Part shown: in pieces, positions 25,228 through 34,886 of the stretch
Position numbering within the stretch: position 1 is the first letter of the stretch
Layout: every line of letters starts with the position of its first letter
From: Candidatus Nitrosocaldus sp.
GTDB taxonomy: Archaea > Thermoproteota > Nitrososphaeria > Nitrososphaerales > Nitrosocaldaceae
Assembly (NCBI GenBank): GCA_025054855.1
Contig: JANWZS010000012.1
Location: 1 to 54,347 of the forward strand
Length of the DNA stretch: 54,347 nucleotides
Reading direction: 5' to 3'
The notes under the pieces: model-generated
What the model saw: the letters and a program-made list of their open reading frames with translations, nothing else
Database searches by the model: none
What the model was told of the DNA's origin: nothing
Position numbers and translations under genes: made by a program

Positions 25228-26430
25228 ATGATCACCAGGGAGATGGAAGGCACTGAAGGAGGAGGAAGCGGAGGGAGGAGCATACTCGTGCTCTGCATAG
25301 ACAGGGATGATGATATAGGCTCAAAGGCAGGCATAGGCACACCAGTCATAGGCAGGGATGAGTGCATAAACGCTGGGATAAGGCTTGCCATAGAGGACCC
25401 AGAGGATGCAGATGCCAATGCTATATTCGCTGCGGTGAAGGTGTACGAGGAGCTGGCAAGCAAGGGGTACAGGAGCGAGATAGCGCTGCTCTCAGGTTCA
25501 TACAAGAGGGGTGTGGAGGCTGACGAGAGGATAGTGGGCCAGTTGCATAACGTGCTGAAGAGGTTCAACGCTGATGGGGTTGTTATGGTATCCGATGGCT
25601 CCGATGATGAGTCTGTGCTCCCAGTGATACAGGGTATAGTGCCAGTGATATCTGTGCAGAGGGTCGTGATAAAGCACAGTAGGAGTGTGGAGTACTCATA
25701 CGCAGTCCTTGGGAGGTACCTGAGATCCCTTATATACGATCCAAGGTACTCCAAGTTCTTCCTCGGCATACCTGGGGCACTACTGGTAGCAGGAGGGCTC
25801 TCCATAGTACTCAACCTTGCCGATTACGCTCTCCCAGTACTTGCCATAGTACTTGGGGCGATATTCCTTGTAAGGGCATTCGATGTGGATAGGACGCTGC
25901 TGAGCATAACCAAGAGCACAACCCCATCCAGCTTCGTCAGGATATTCTCGATAATAGCAGGGATAATAATAATCATAGCATCTGTAGAGACTGGGTATGT
26001 GAATGTGCAGGGCATGCTTGAAGGGCATGATCTGCTGGGCATAGTGCTGAACAAGGACATAATAACCGTGTTCCTGATCAACATGCTCCCCCTGCTCTGG
26101 ATAGGCATAGGGGTGATATTCGGAGGCAAACTACTCAGTGATCTGTTCAGGAGTAGCATAAGGGTGCTGAGCGATGCATTGAGGCTCGTTGTGCTTGGGC
26201 TCTTCTACATACCAGTGCAGCAGCTCATACTCATGATCAAGGGCGATGCCAACCCATTCAGCCTGGTCTCATCGCTACTCTTGGGGTTTGCTGTAACGCT
26301 TATAGCAGCAACACTGGTCTATGAGTACTACAGGAAGAGGGTGAAGATGGGTGCAGGCAAGGCAAAGACCGATACGGGTAAGAGTGGTGCTGGAGAGAGG
26401 GATGGAGAGGGTAGGGATGATGAGAGTTAG
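25228..26430 (+). CDS. DUF373 family membrane protein
   Basis: The cytoplasmic N-terminal half (residues 18-170) is the DUF373 domain: ILVLCIDRDDDIG, TPVIGRDECINAGIRLA, PEDADANAIFAAV and DGVVMVSDGSDDE. Six or more transmembrane helices follow, from about GIPGALLVAGGLSIVLNL to the tail, which is Lys/Gly-rich and disordered. The acidic motifs resemble a metal or nucleotide site, but the function of DUF373 is not known. The family is widespread in archaea. A TATATC element about 30 nt upstream supports ATG 25228. Confidence 0.88.
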   Translation: MITREMEGTEGGGSGGRSILVLCIDRDDDIGSKAGIGTPVIGRDECINAGIRLAIEDPEDADANAIFAAVKVYEELASKGYRSEIALLSGSYKRGVEADERIVGQLHNVLKRFNADGVVMVSDGSDDESVLPVIQGIVPVISVQRVVIKHSRSVEYSYAVLGRYLRSLIYDPRYSKFFLGIPGALLVAGGLSIVLNLADYALPVLAIVLGAIFLVRAFDVDRTLLSITKSTTPSSFVRIFSIIAGIIIIIASVETGYVNVQGMLEGHDLLGIVLNKDIITVFLINMLPLLWIGIGVIFGGKLLSDLFRSSIRVLSDALRLVVLGLFYIPVQQLILMIKGDANPFSLVSSLLLGFAVTLIAATLVYEYYRKRVKMGAGKAKTDTGKSGAGERDGEGRDDES

Positions 26431-26599
26431 AGGAGGCAGAGTGAGTGAAGGATGGAGAAAGAGGGAAGGGGAGGTGTAGATATTCCAAAGGCAGGTATGG
26501 ATACTGTGTATACCAAGGGCTAGGTATAGGTGGGTAGGAGCCTACATGATGGCATCATCGCATATAAAATATATAAAAAGTAACGTATGCAGATAAGAT

Positions 26600-27037
26600 A
26601 TGTTAGAGGAGCGTTCTGCGGGAGCAGTGCTCTTCCGCCTCCAAGATAGAGAGCCCATATACCTCATACTGCACTACCATGCTGGGCATTGGGACTTCCC
26701 CAAGGGCAACATAGAGGAGGGGGAGGATGAGGTGAGTACCGTGAAGAGGGAGATAAGGGAGGAGACTTGTATAGATGACGTTGAGTTGGTGCAGGGGTTC
26801 AGGAGGATAGTTAGGTACATGTACAGGAGGGCTGGGAGGCTCGTGCACAAGGAGGTAGTCTTCTATCTGGCGAAGACCAGCAGGGGTGATGTCAGGCTAT
26901 CGTATGAGCATAATGATTACAGATGGAGCAGGTTCGATGATGCCCTCAACCTCCTCACCTACACCAACTCGAAGGTGATACTCAGGGATGCCGACTCGTT
27001 CCTCAGAGGCATACTATCCTCATCATCCACATCCTAA
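26600..27037 (+). CDS. Nudix hydrolase, Ap4A-pyrophosphatase-like
   Basis: The Nudix box is complete: GNIEEGEDEVSTVKREIREE continues into TCID, with the Glu residues that bind magnesium. The N-terminal SAGAVLFR and GHWDFPKG match archaeal bis(5'-nucleosyl)-tetraphosphatases of 130-150 residues. It would hydrolyse Ap4A or related nucleotides, although Nudix substrate specificity is hard to predict. A strong TATA box (ATAAAATATATAAAAAG) lies about 25-35 nt before the ATG. Confidence 0.85.
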   Translation: MLEERSAGAVLFRLQDREPIYLILHYHAGHWDFPKGNIEEGEDEVSTVKREIREETCIDDVELVQGFRRIVRYMYRRAGRLVHKEVVFYLAKTSRGDVRLSYEHNDYRWSRFDDALNLLTYTNSKVILRDADSFLRGILSSSSTS

Positions 27038-27067
27038 TAGTCCCAATCCTCCTCTTGATGTGCTCAC

Positions 27068-27964
27068 TCATCTGTTGGTGGTGGGTCTGGATGATATCTT
27101 GGCCAGTCTAGAGGCTTCATCCACCGGATCATCTGCATAGAGTATGCTCCTACCAACGATTATGTAGTCTGCCCCATTGTTAAGTGCAAGGGATGGATCG
27201 CCTCCCTGTGCACCACTCCCAGGCGAGAAGAGTGCAGGTCTATACCCATGCGTATATGCTCCCAGCATGTAGGACTTGCACTCCCTTATCGTCTCTGGCC
27301 TAGTTGCGCCCACGACTACACCATCCGCATGCGATGCCAGAGCCCATTCAAGGAATACCCTGTACAGTCTGCTGGATGAGCCATGCTTCCCTTCTACCCT
27401 ACCAACCTGCATCCCGTAACTACCCTCAGCGCTCCTATGGCTCATGTACACAAGTGCTATCGCACCCATACCTCTGCTGTGCGCATTGCAGATGGCATCG
27501 TTGAGCGCATCTGGCCCGATTATGGGGTTGATGGTCAACGCATCGAAGTTGGAGTCTGCTAGGTGTGATATGGCAACTGTGTTAGTGCTAGGGATATCGT
27601 TCAACTTGATATCTGCGATGCTTGGTAGCCCGTGCGAGTGTGCATATCCGTTTATATGCTTTATCTCATCCATGCTCAATGGGAGGAGGAGGTGCATGTT
27701 GATCTTAACGCTGCATATGTACCCTGCCAAGGCATCGATGGTAGAGCATGCCCTCTCAACCATTGCGCTACCGCTACCATCCCATGCGAAGTCCAGTGCA
27801 AGAACCACCCTGCTACCATCATGCTCCCCAACGGATGCATAGAGCCTCTCGAGGAATACGGACTCTTGCTTGTGTGGAGCAGATGCTGGTGCATGTGATC
27901 TCATACTATGTGCCTCATCACCATCGTCATCATCATCAAGCCCATCCATCCCCTTGCCGCTCAT
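27068..27964 (-). CDS. pyrF: Orotidine 5'-phosphate decarboxylase
   Basis: PyrF makes UMP, the last step of pyrimidine synthesis. The TIM-barrel signatures are LALDFAW, VKINMHLLL, the catalytic IADIKLNDIPSTN, and the phosphate-binding SPGSGAQGG and ADYIIVGRSIL. The protein has a 50-residue N-terminal extension rich in Asp (GLDDDDDGDEAHS). The ATG overlaps the stop of the upstream gene in an ATGA arrangement, which supports the long form. An insertion near SAEGSYGMQVGRVEGK is also seen. Confidence 0.9.
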   Translation of the reverse strand: MSGKGMDGLDDDDDGDEAHSMRSHAPASAPHKQESVFLERLYASVGEHDGSRVVLALDFAWDGSGSAMVERACSTIDALAGYICSVKINMHLLLPLSMDEIKHINGYAHSHGLPSIADIKLNDIPSTNTVAISHLADSNFDALTINPIIGPDALNDAICNAHSRGMGAIALVYMSHRSAEGSYGMQVGRVEGKHGSSSRLYRVFLEWALASHADGVVVGATRPETIRECKSYMLGAYTHGYRPALFSPGSGAQGGDPSLALNNGADYIIVGRSILYADDPVDEASRLAKISSRPTTNR

Positions 27965-28665
27965 GCCTGCTGATCCTTCATCCTTATAACCTTCATGTAT
28001 ACGTATCCATGCCCATCTATATCGTTAGTGAACTCTGGCTCTTCCCCGCTCTGGCTGGAGTACATCACAAAGTTACCCTCTGGCATATGATCCAGAGGAG
28101 TGTAGCAGAAGTACGGTACGCCATCCTCATTGCCATGCATGAACATGCCTATGGTGATCGCATCTGCCCCATCACCCTTCTTGCCCTTATCACTACCAGT
28201 CTTGCCATCTATACCATGCCTCCTCATCAGGAATAGCGGTGTTAGGACCTCCTCCCTCATGTACCTGTAGAGCACCAACTTGGCTAGACTGGCAAGGTCT
28301 CTCATCACTATGCTCTCAGGCTGCATATCCCTTCTACCCTTGAAGAACCTCCTCGGCATCTCCGTAACCCTTATTATCGGGGCATAGGCGTATGCAGGGT
28401 TACTCGCTGCATTGACCATGCTCACCTCCTCACTGCCCATGTACACCCTGTACGCTATGAACTCCCCAGTGCATTCAGCATTGATGTAGCAGAATAGTGG
28501 CCTTGTCAAGCCTATGTTGATGCCTACTGCCAGCACATCCGTATTCTGGAGCCTGAATGAGTAGACTGGTAATGGTACGACTTCTAGTGCAGATGCTAGC
28601 CTTGCAAGATCGTTCATGCTGGCCAATGGCATGTAGTAGGGTATCTTCACCATCAACATAAGCAT
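27961..28665 (-). CDS. Conserved protein of unknown function upstream of pyrF
   Basis: The 234-residue protein is soluble and mostly beta in prediction (VLAVGINIGLTRPLFCYIN, EFIAYRVYMG). A charged low-complexity loop (TGSDKGKKGDGAD) lies in the middle, and the C-terminus ends HGYVYMKVIRM. No catalytic signature is visible. The 4-bp overlap with pyrF implies an operon and perhaps a link to nucleotide metabolism, but that is only context. Start choices ATG 28665, 28659 and 28653 are close together. Confidence 0.6.
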   Translation of the reverse strand: MLMLMVKIPYYMPLASMNDLARLASALEVVPLPVYSFRLQNTDVLAVGINIGLTRPLFCYINAECTGEFIAYRVYMGSEEVSMVNAASNPAYAYAPIIRVTEMPRRFFKGRRDMQPESIVMRDLASLAKLVLYRYMREEVLTPLFLMRRHGIDGKTGSDKGKKGDGADAITIGMFMHGNEDGVPYFCYTPLDHMPEGNFVMYSSQSGEEPEFTNDIDGHGYVYMKVIRMKDQQA

Positions 28666-28726
28666 GGAAGAGTAATTAAAGGGTTACATCGTGTTATCGT
28701 CTTGCTTCCCTCTCCATTAACCCTTT

Positions 28727-28744
28727 CTATCTATCTATCTATCC
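28727..28744. repeat. CTAT simple repeat
   Basis: Tandem CTAT/TATC units in the gap between the frameshifted NHL gene and the pyrF operon, followed by more pyrimidine-rich TCTATC text to 28764. Confidence 0.7.
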
Positions 28745-28791
28745 GTCCTTCTGTCCATCTATCTATATGCATATCCTGCTCTCCATAATAA

Positions 28792-30920
28792 TCATCGTAA
28801 TGAGCGGAATGCTAGCACCATCTTGTTGTTGTATGCAACGTATACATTGCCATCATCTCCTATATCAAGCCCAATTATATGCATATCTGGATTGCCATAC
28901 ACTAGTGAGAGTGGGTATGATGAGCATGCACTCTGATCTGCTGGGTGGCATATGCTCCCCATGATGCAACCAACCTGCCACTATCGTTATCTATAACCAT
29001 GATGCTCTTCGTTGTTGCTATGTATATATAGCCATTATCATCCACATCCATATCAACTACAGCATCTATCTGGCGATTAGGGTTTGGGAGGTTCATGAAA
29101 TCCAGTTTATCTATGAACATCAGATCCCTGTTGAATACCTGTATCCTTCTATTGGCTTCGTCAAGCACATGTATGTGCCCATCTGCATCTACCGCAATAT
29201 GGCCTACTCCAAAGAACTGCCCATCCCCAACCTCCAATGGACCGTCATCACCATCTGGATCACTACAGTTAGTGCCAGCAGGTACAGGCTCCTCCCACTC
29301 GATCTCGAATGGGCCCCCTGGAAGAGGACCATACATACCATAATCAGGCTTGTAATGCGGTATAACATAACCATACATGGTGCATTTGCCTGTGATCCAT
29401 ATCCTCTTCACTACTGTACCATCCTTCATCACTGCTAGACCATCGTTGAGTGCAGCGTATACATAGCCATCAGAGTAAATATCAACATCTATAGCATGAC
29501 TGCCCAATGTAGAGTCTAGCGTATACTCTGTTAACTTGCTACCATGCTCATCGTAAACCTTCACAGTTCTATCGTTGTAGAGAGCTACGATAACCTTTCC
29601 ATCTCCATATGCTATTCTTGCAGTCTCCCATTCAATGTATTCTTCCTTTGGCACTACTACCCATTCACCAACCTTAACACCACTATGCTTATCATACTTG
29701 TATATCTTGATCTCACCCCTATCGTATAATGCTATGAATATGTTATCCCTGCTCACAGTTATATCATGTACTTTACTGTAATCTAGTATCTGCCTGTACA
29801 CCTTCCACACCTCAAGACCATTCTTGCTGTATTTCTTTATTGCACGTGTCTCACCAAAGCTATCATCCATTATGTAGATGGCATCATTACTAACAGCAAA
29901 GTCTATACCGCCATCCACATCTATCCTATCCACAAGAGAACCTGAATCGGTGAATATACGAATAGTACCTTCAACATCAAGAACATATACATGACCGTTG
30001 TGAACCCTGATCTCCATTGGATAGTTGTTCTGTATGTAATACTCATACATACTCCAAGTTGCTGTTATCCTCCCCTCCTCGTCCAACTTGTATACATTAT
30101 AACTCTCAGCCTCCAGCACGTATAGGTTATCATCCTCATCCATTGCAATATCAATCACTGAACTAATCTCGCTATAGCATGGATCTACATACATTGCAAT
30201 GAACTTGCCATCTCTACTGAACCTCTTGATCACATCATCGCCAGCAATTGCTATATCGCCATTGCTGTAGGCTGCTATCTCCCTGACTATAGTAAATGAA
30301 TCCTCAACATAATAATAGTCCTCATCACATGACTTCTCATAGACTTGCGTTGTCCATACCTCTATCAGGTCTCCATTTCTATTAAATATGCTTAGTAAAC
30401 TCACATATTCCCAATCAACCATGTAGGCATTATGATCGTGTAAGTAGATATTGCCGCTACCATCAACAGCAGTAACATCAGAATACTCATCAAACGATAA
30501 TGGATGGAATGTATCAACATCTGCACCTATCCCAATCGTTAGCATCTCCCTTCCATTAGAATCCATCTTTACTATTCTGCCTGTTGCACTTACCACTATC
30601 ACATTACCCTCTCCATCAGTGAATATACCTATAGGATACACACCATCGTAGTTCTGGTTATCTATGGCAATGTATGAACCGTCTAGCATGTAATGCCTTG
30701 ATTCAGATCCACCCAGCATATTACTCATTATACGTTCATCAACGAGCCTGTTGGTCATCCTTATCTGCTCAACCAGTTCAGGGTTGAGCCTCTTCATCCT
30801 ATCGTTGAGTTCTGCTATCTCCCTATCCTTGGAATCAACCTCGATGGATCTGAGTATGTATAGTGCAAGTAATGCGCTAGCGATGGCAATAACTACATAT
30901 GTTACGCCAATCCTATTCAC
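28792..30920 (-). CDS. Membrane-anchored NHL-type beta-propeller protein, frameshifted near the C-terminus
   Basis: The N-terminus is a signal anchor (VTYVVIAIASALLALYIL) followed by a short coiled coil and then about ten NHL-like repeats with motifs such as DGSGNIYLHD and DEDDNLYVLEAE. The propeller should be outside the cell, where it may bind proteins or sugars. The main frame stops at 28902 with a His-rich nonsense tail. The next frame, from about 28945 to TGA at 28792, continues the protein (SSYPLSLVYGNPD, then LDIGDDGNVYVAYNN), which is exactly one more NHL repeat. A single missing base near 28935-28950 explains it. This may be an assembly error, a real mutation or phase variation. Confidence 0.8.
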
Positions 30921-30951
30921 ATTTATAGATATAAAAGGTTAAGATATATAA

Positions 30952-31734
30952 ATGGTGAGATACGTTGGGTGCTGCGGTAGAAGGGTTGCATGGGAGGAGT
31001 ACTCGAGGCTATTCGATGCGATAGAGGTTGACAGCACATTCTACAGGCTCCCCAGGGTTGGGACGGCAAGGCGATGGGCTGAGAGTACTGGTGGCAGGGT
31101 AATCTTCTGCATAAAGGCGTTCCAAGGCATTACCCATCCCATAAGCAGCCCAACGTGGAGGAGGGCAGGAGTACAGAGGCCAAAGGTTAATACTGATAGG
31201 TATGGGCACCTCAAGCCAACGGAGGAGAACTTTGCTTGCTGGGATGCAACCCTAGCCATATGTAGAGCAACTAACGCACGCATCTGCGTTGTGCAACTGC
31301 CCCCATCATTCATATGTAGCGATGATAACGTTACAAACACTCTAGCATTCTTCTCAAGCATAAAGAGGGATGGCATTAGGATAGGCATGGAGTTCAGGCA
31401 TAGATCATGGATGATGGACGAGAATAGGAGTAGATTGCTTAGAGTACTGGATATCGGTGTTATGCATATAGTTGATCCATTCACGTGGATGCCAGCAGTC
31501 GAGCAGGGTTCGATCTACTGTAGGTTGCATGGAAGGCTCTCTAGCAGATATGATACAATAGCATACGAGTACTCATACAGGTACAGTGATGATGACCTAG
31601 CAAGACTGAAGCAGGTTGTGGGTGCACTTTGTGCCGATGAGGTCTTTGTTATGTTCAACAACATAAATATGCATGAGGATGCTCTACGCTTCAGATCAAT
31701 GCTCTACTCCAACTATAAACCTGCGTATGGCTAG
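30952..31734 (+). CDS. DUF72 family protein (TIM-barrel)
   Basis: The 260-residue protein has the DUF72 signatures: RYVGCCGR at the start, the AIEVDSTFYRLP motif, RVIFCIKAFQGITH, QLPPSF, IGMEFRHRSW and the YCRLHGR segment. DUF72 proteins resemble xylose-isomerase-like barrels and are very widely distributed, but no reaction is established. A TATATAAATG overlap at 30944-30953 places the TATA-like element close to the start; the facing NHL gene has its own promoter in the same 31-bp gap. The 3' end overlaps the convergent gene by 39 bp. Confidence 0.85.
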   Translation: MVRYVGCCGRRVAWEEYSRLFDAIEVDSTFYRLPRVGTARRWAESTGGRVIFCIKAFQGITHPISSPTWRRAGVQRPKVNTDRYGHLKPTEENFACWDATLAICRATNARICVVQLPPSFICSDDNVTNTLAFFSSIKRDGIRIGMEFRHRSWMMDENRSRLLRVLDIGVMHIVDPFTWMPAVEQGSIYCRLHGRLSSRYDTIAYEYSYRYSDDDLARLKQVVGALCADEVFVMFNNINMHEDALRFRSMLYSNYKPAYG

Positions 31735-32556
31735 AGATGCAAGCAATGATGATGCAAATACAGATACTATAGTTAGAGGAAACTCTGGTATCACATAAGT
31801 GCCAGAGATTTCAACCACTGCAGAGCCATCATCGCCACCATCCCTGAGCGGGAACTCGAGTATCCTTGCACCTGCAGAGTCCTGATGCTCCCTATGCTCA
31901 ACCACCACACCATCAACCATCACAGCCAACCTCCCTGGAGAGTCTATAACCTCTCGTGGGAGTGCAAGTATGGCACCTGCCCTATCACCAACGTCGACGA
32001 ACATCATAGTGAGGGATCTGTTGCTGCCATCAACTGTGATGGGCTCTCCAGATAACCTTGAGTCTATGCTCATAACTGTAAGTGGATATATGCTTATGCA
32101 CTCCCCACCTACTAGGCATAGTCTGTCTACACTGGCCTCCTCGTACACAGCAACCTCAAGCATGGTGCTCTGATACGTGCATATATTTCTGTGCACATCC
32201 CTGCAGTGGCTCGTTGCGGTTATCGTGTAGTACCCCTGTGCCATTGGCTTGAATCCTATAGTGAACCTACCATCACCAGCGCTCCTTGCGTACTCTGTAT
32301 ACGAGCCATAAGGGGTATCTATCCTCACCTCCACCAGTATATCCGATGTTGGCTGCCCATTGTACAGCATCACCCCCCTCAGATCGTATGCCTTGCCTGC
32401 AATGTAACGCTCTAGAGGCTCTATAACCGGTACTGAGGTATGCGTTGCATAAGCATCCATCGCATGCATGAGGATGAGGAGTGCAGATAGTGATATCAGT
32501 AACTGCACACTAGATATCATTCCATTGCCCTTACCTGCACTGTCGCTGTTACCCAT
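31696..32556 (-). CDS. Secreted protein with PEF-type C-terminal sorting tail
   Basis: The protein has an N-terminal hydrophobic signal (VQLLISLSALLILMHAMDAYA) and ends with IPEFP, a transmembrane helix and RRFIVGVEH. This tripartite tail is characteristic of thaumarchaeal cell-surface proteins. The mature part begins with an Ig-like/carboxypeptidase-regulatory-like domain (GVMLYNGQPTSDILVEVRI, DGRFTIGF, GYYTITATS), then a second beta domain of unknown type. The first ATG may be later, at GMISSVQ. Four cysteines could form disulfides outside the cell. It overlaps DUF72 tail to tail. Confidence 0.8.
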   Translation of the reverse strand: MGNSDSAGKGNGMISSVQLLISLSALLILMHAMDAYATHTSVPVIEPLERYIAGKAYDLRGVMLYNGQPTSDILVEVRIDTPYGSYTEYARSAGDGRFTIGFKPMAQGYYTITATSHCRDVHRNICTYQSTMLEVAVYEEASVDRLCLVGGECISIYPLTVMSIDSRLSGEPITVDGSNRSLTMMFVDVGDRAGAILALPREVIDSPGRLAVMVDGVVVEHREHQDSAGARILEFPLRDGGDDGSAVVEISGTYVIPEFPLTIVSVFASSLLASLAIRRFIVGVEH

Positions 32557-32563
32557 CTCTATC

Positions 32564-33574
32564 TTACCCTCCCCTCCTCCTATCCACCATATCGTATATA
32601 TCCTCCCCAGTGCCTATCAGTGTGACACTGACCCTCAACTCATCCTCTATACTCTCTATGAACCTCCTTGCAGCAGTGCTCAACTGCTCATACGCCCTAG
32701 CATGCTTGCACTCAGGGAAGAGCACATCTATCTTGGTCACTGCTATCTGTGTTGCGCTGTTCAGCATAACCGCCCTCTTCGCCAGTGCCATGTTGAATGG
32801 CGCTGCCCTCCTCTCCCGCCCTGTAACTGTTGCCACCTCGAGCCAGCCTCTCCTCCTCGCCTCCTCCCTATCAAGTTCGTTCTCAAGCGTACCAGCGCCT
32901 ACCCTGGTCACGTAGGCCTTGAATACCAGCAAGACATCATCGACCCTCTTTGGGCCTATGCCCACATCGGAGCATATGGCTGATGCTGTTACATCCTTCG
33001 ATGTTACGAATGGATACGTGCCATGGTAGAGCGAGAGGAATGTGCCTTGTGTACCCTCTACTAGGACATGCTCCCCCCTGTCAAGTGCCTCGTTCACGAG
33101 TAGGGAGACATCACCAGCAAGTCCTGCCAGTCCTTCATCCCTCAGATCCCTCACGAGCTTGAGCATCCTTGATACCCTCTCTGCATTCGCTGGTCCGCTA
33201 CCAGAGCCTGTGGTGCCTATAACCCTAGCATGCTCACTCCTGTCCATCTCCTTATGCCTATGCTCTATCACCCCTGCATTAGCATCCACCACAGTCCTTG
33301 CTCTAGCATCGAACTCCTCGACCTCCTTCAGGAGTACCCCTGGGTCCACGAGCACACCAGCCCCTATCATGAGCCTGCACCCCCTGTATGCTACAGCGCT
33401 AGGCAGCATCCTTACCTTGTATGCCCTGCCATCGATGGTGAATGTATGCCCAGCGTTCGGGCCTACTCCTCCTCTAACCGCTATGCTAGGCCTATCCCTC
33501 AATGCCATATACGCTATCACCTTACCCTTCCCCTCATCCCCGAAGAACCCCCCGACCACCACTGTAGCAGGCAT
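32564..33574 (-). CDS. purA: Adenylosuccinate synthetase
   Basis: PurA joins IMP and aspartate with GTP in AMP synthesis. Signatures are GGFFGDEGKGK at the N-terminus, GGVGPNAGHTF, VEGTQGTFLSLYHGTYPFVTS, and TVTGRERR near the substrate loop. From ATG 33574 it has 336 residues, the short archaeal form, compared with about 430 in bacteria. The upstream extension of the frame to 33697 is antisense to other sequence and has no family match. It lies 31 bp downstream of the TatD-like gene in the same direction and 8 bp upstream of the secreted-protein gene. Confidence 0.94.
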   Translation of the reverse strand: MPATVVVGGFFGDEGKGKVIAYMALRDRPSIAVRGGVGPNAGHTFTIDGRAYKVRMLPSAVAYRGCRLMIGAGVLVDPGVLLKEVEEFDARARTVVDANAGVIEHRHKEMDRSEHARVIGTTGSGSGPANAERVSRMLKLVRDLRDEGLAGLAGDVSLLVNEALDRGEHVLVEGTQGTFLSLYHGTYPFVTSKDVTASAICSDVGIGPKRVDDVLLVFKAYVTRVGAGTLENELDREEARRRGWLEVATVTGRERRAAPFNMALAKRAVMLNSATQIAVTKIDVLFPECKHARAYEQLSTAARRFIESIEDELRVSVTLIGTGEDIYDMVDRRRGG

Positions 33575-33605
33575 ACCCTCTCCCAACACTAGTGCACAAC
33601 CATAT

Positions 33606-34385
33606 CTATAGGTTAAGGCCCAGGTACCTCCCTGCGTTCCCAAGCAGTAGCGCTTCAGCATCACCATAGTTAAGGTCGAGTGTATTGGCAAATGCATAGG
33701 CTACGCTGGCAAGGAATGATGGCATGGCAGTTCTGTCTGAGAAGCATGAGCCATACCTTACTGGCCCATCGGTCTCTACAAGAACCAACTCCCTATCCGT
33801 ATGCCTGAGGAGTACCTGCTTATCCTTCGAGTACACCAGCACTGGCCCGTATGATACATAGTAGCCCCTGCCATTTGCAGTTGCCAGTTGCTTCTTGCTC
33901 CCAGAGAACCAGTGCAGGAGTACACCCCTTATGTTGTATGAGGTTAGAATGGATATCACATCATCAACAGCACGCCTTGAGTGTATGGAGACTGGCTTTG
34001 AGTGCTTCTCTGCTATGCCCAGCATGGTCTCGAAGACCCTAACCTGTGCCTTGAATCCATCACTGCTGCTATCGCTCGCTATTGCTCTATCCAGCCCTAT
34101 CTCCCCTATCCCCTTTATCCTAGCGATATTAGCCTCTATGAACGAGCATATACCATCTAGGGTATCTGCATAGCCATCGCTCGTAACGCACCATGGATGT
34201 AGTCCAGCGAATGGTATGATGATATGCCCGTACTTCTCTGCCAGTACAAGGTTCCTCTCCGCAGTCTCCAGATCCATGGATACAGATACTGCCCTGATAT
34301 CCATGGATCTGAGCATACCTACTACCACATCCTCCATCCCATCGTACTCCCTATCCGTAAGGTGTACATGGGCATCTACCAGCAT
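33606..34385 (-). CDS. TatD-related metal-dependent hydrolase
   Basis: The 259-residue protein is a TIM-barrel amidohydrolase of the TatD DNase type. Metal ligands are seen in VDAHVHL, FAGLHPW, IGEIGLD, VSIHSRRA, LLHWFSG and ETDGPV. TatD proteins have 3'-5' exonuclease or AP endonuclease activity in several organisms; the exact role is unknown here. The open frame extends to 34658, but that region is antisense to the histone gene, and ATG 34385 gives the family N-terminus. It is divergent from the histone gene. Confidence 0.88.
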   Translation of the reverse strand: MLVDAHVHLTDREYDGMEDVVVGMLRSMDIRAVSVSMDLETAERNLVLAEKYGHIIIPFAGLHPWCVTSDGYADTLDGICSFIEANIARIKGIGEIGLDRAIASDSSSDGFKAQVRVFETMLGIAEKHSKPVSIHSRRAVDDVISILTSYNIRGVLLHWFSGSKKQLATANGRGYYVSYGPVLVYSKDKQVLLRHTDRELVLVETDGPVRYGSCFSDRTAMPSFLASVAYAFANTLDLNYGDAEALLLGNAGRYLGLNL

Positions 34386-34449
34386 ACCTGTCTGTAGACC
34401 CTCTGCATCGTAAATAAACTTTAATACCGCATCCACGCTATGCCTAGGG

Positions 34450-34680
34450 ATGCCAGAGCAGGGTGTTGAGTTGAGCCTTGCACCTATGTACAGGATAATA
34501 AAGAAGGCTGGTGCAGAGAGGGTCAGCGATGATGCCGCAGATGAGCTGAGGAAGGTGCTTGAGGAGGTTGGGAGCATGCTGGCCAAGCATGCGGTTGAGC
34601 TTGCAGAGCATGCAGGTAGGAAGACAGTGAAGGCTGAGGATATAAGGCTCGCATCCAAGTCGATGCTGAAGATAGGTTAG
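34450..34680 (+). CDS. Archaeal histone
   Basis: The 76-residue protein is a single histone fold: [19 protein letters not shown], the long central helix from [18 protein letters not shown], then the [13 protein letters not shown] loop and last helix. Residues for dimer formation and the RxTVKxED DNA-binding loop are intact, so it should form nucleosome-like polymers. The N-terminus is slightly longer than in euryarchaeal histones (PEQGVE). A TATA-like CTTTAATA lies about 30 nt upstream of ATG 34450. Confidence 0.95.
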   Translation: MPEQGVELSLAPMYRIIKKAGAERVSDDAADELRKVLEEVGSMLAKHAVELAEHAGRKTVKAEDIRLASKSMLKIG

Positions 34681-34684
34681 ATGG

Positions 34685-34690
34685 TTTAAA
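34685..34690 (+). promoter_or_regulatory. TATA box of tRNA-Cys
   Basis: TTTAAA lies 26-31 nt before the mature 5' end of tRNA-Cys, the expected distance. The nearer TTTATATA (34704-34711) is too close to be the promoter. Confidence 0.45.
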
Positions 34691-34715
34691 TCCTTCTCAT
34701 CGCTTTATATACCAT

Positions 34716-34787
34716 GGTGGGGTGGCAGAGCGGCTATGCGCCCGCCTGCAGAGCGGGTATACAGGGGTTCGAATCCCCTCCCCACCT
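34716..34787 (+). tRNA. tRNA-Cys (GCA)
   Basis: Full cloverleaf: acceptor GGTGGGG/CCCCACC with discriminator T, anticodon stem CCCGC/GCGGG with loop CTGCAGA, so anticodon GCA. T arm AGGGG TTCGAAT CCCCT. No intron and no encoded CCA. The conjugative-element-like block begins directly downstream, and tRNA 3' ends are common integration sites. No second copy of the 3' end was found on the far side of the block. Confidence 0.95.
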
Positions 34788-34886
34788 CCTCTGCATATAA
34801 TGGCATGCTGATAGCATGTGAGCGGATCATCACTCCAGCATGATTATTGCTCCAGCATTACCTAGTCTCACCAACCAACCAACCAA

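Noticed and set aside
33575-33697. Longer N-terminus for PurA
   Set aside because: The conserved GGFFGDEGKGK motif starts shortly after ATG 33574, and the extension overlaps the end of the TatD-like gene.
34386-34658. N-terminal extension of the TatD-like protein
   Set aside because: It is antisense to the histone gene; the family N-terminus begins at ATG 34385.
34704-34711. TTTATATA as the tRNA-Cys promoter
   Set aside because: It is only 5-12 nt from the mature 5' end; the TTTAAA at 34685-34690 has the right spacing.
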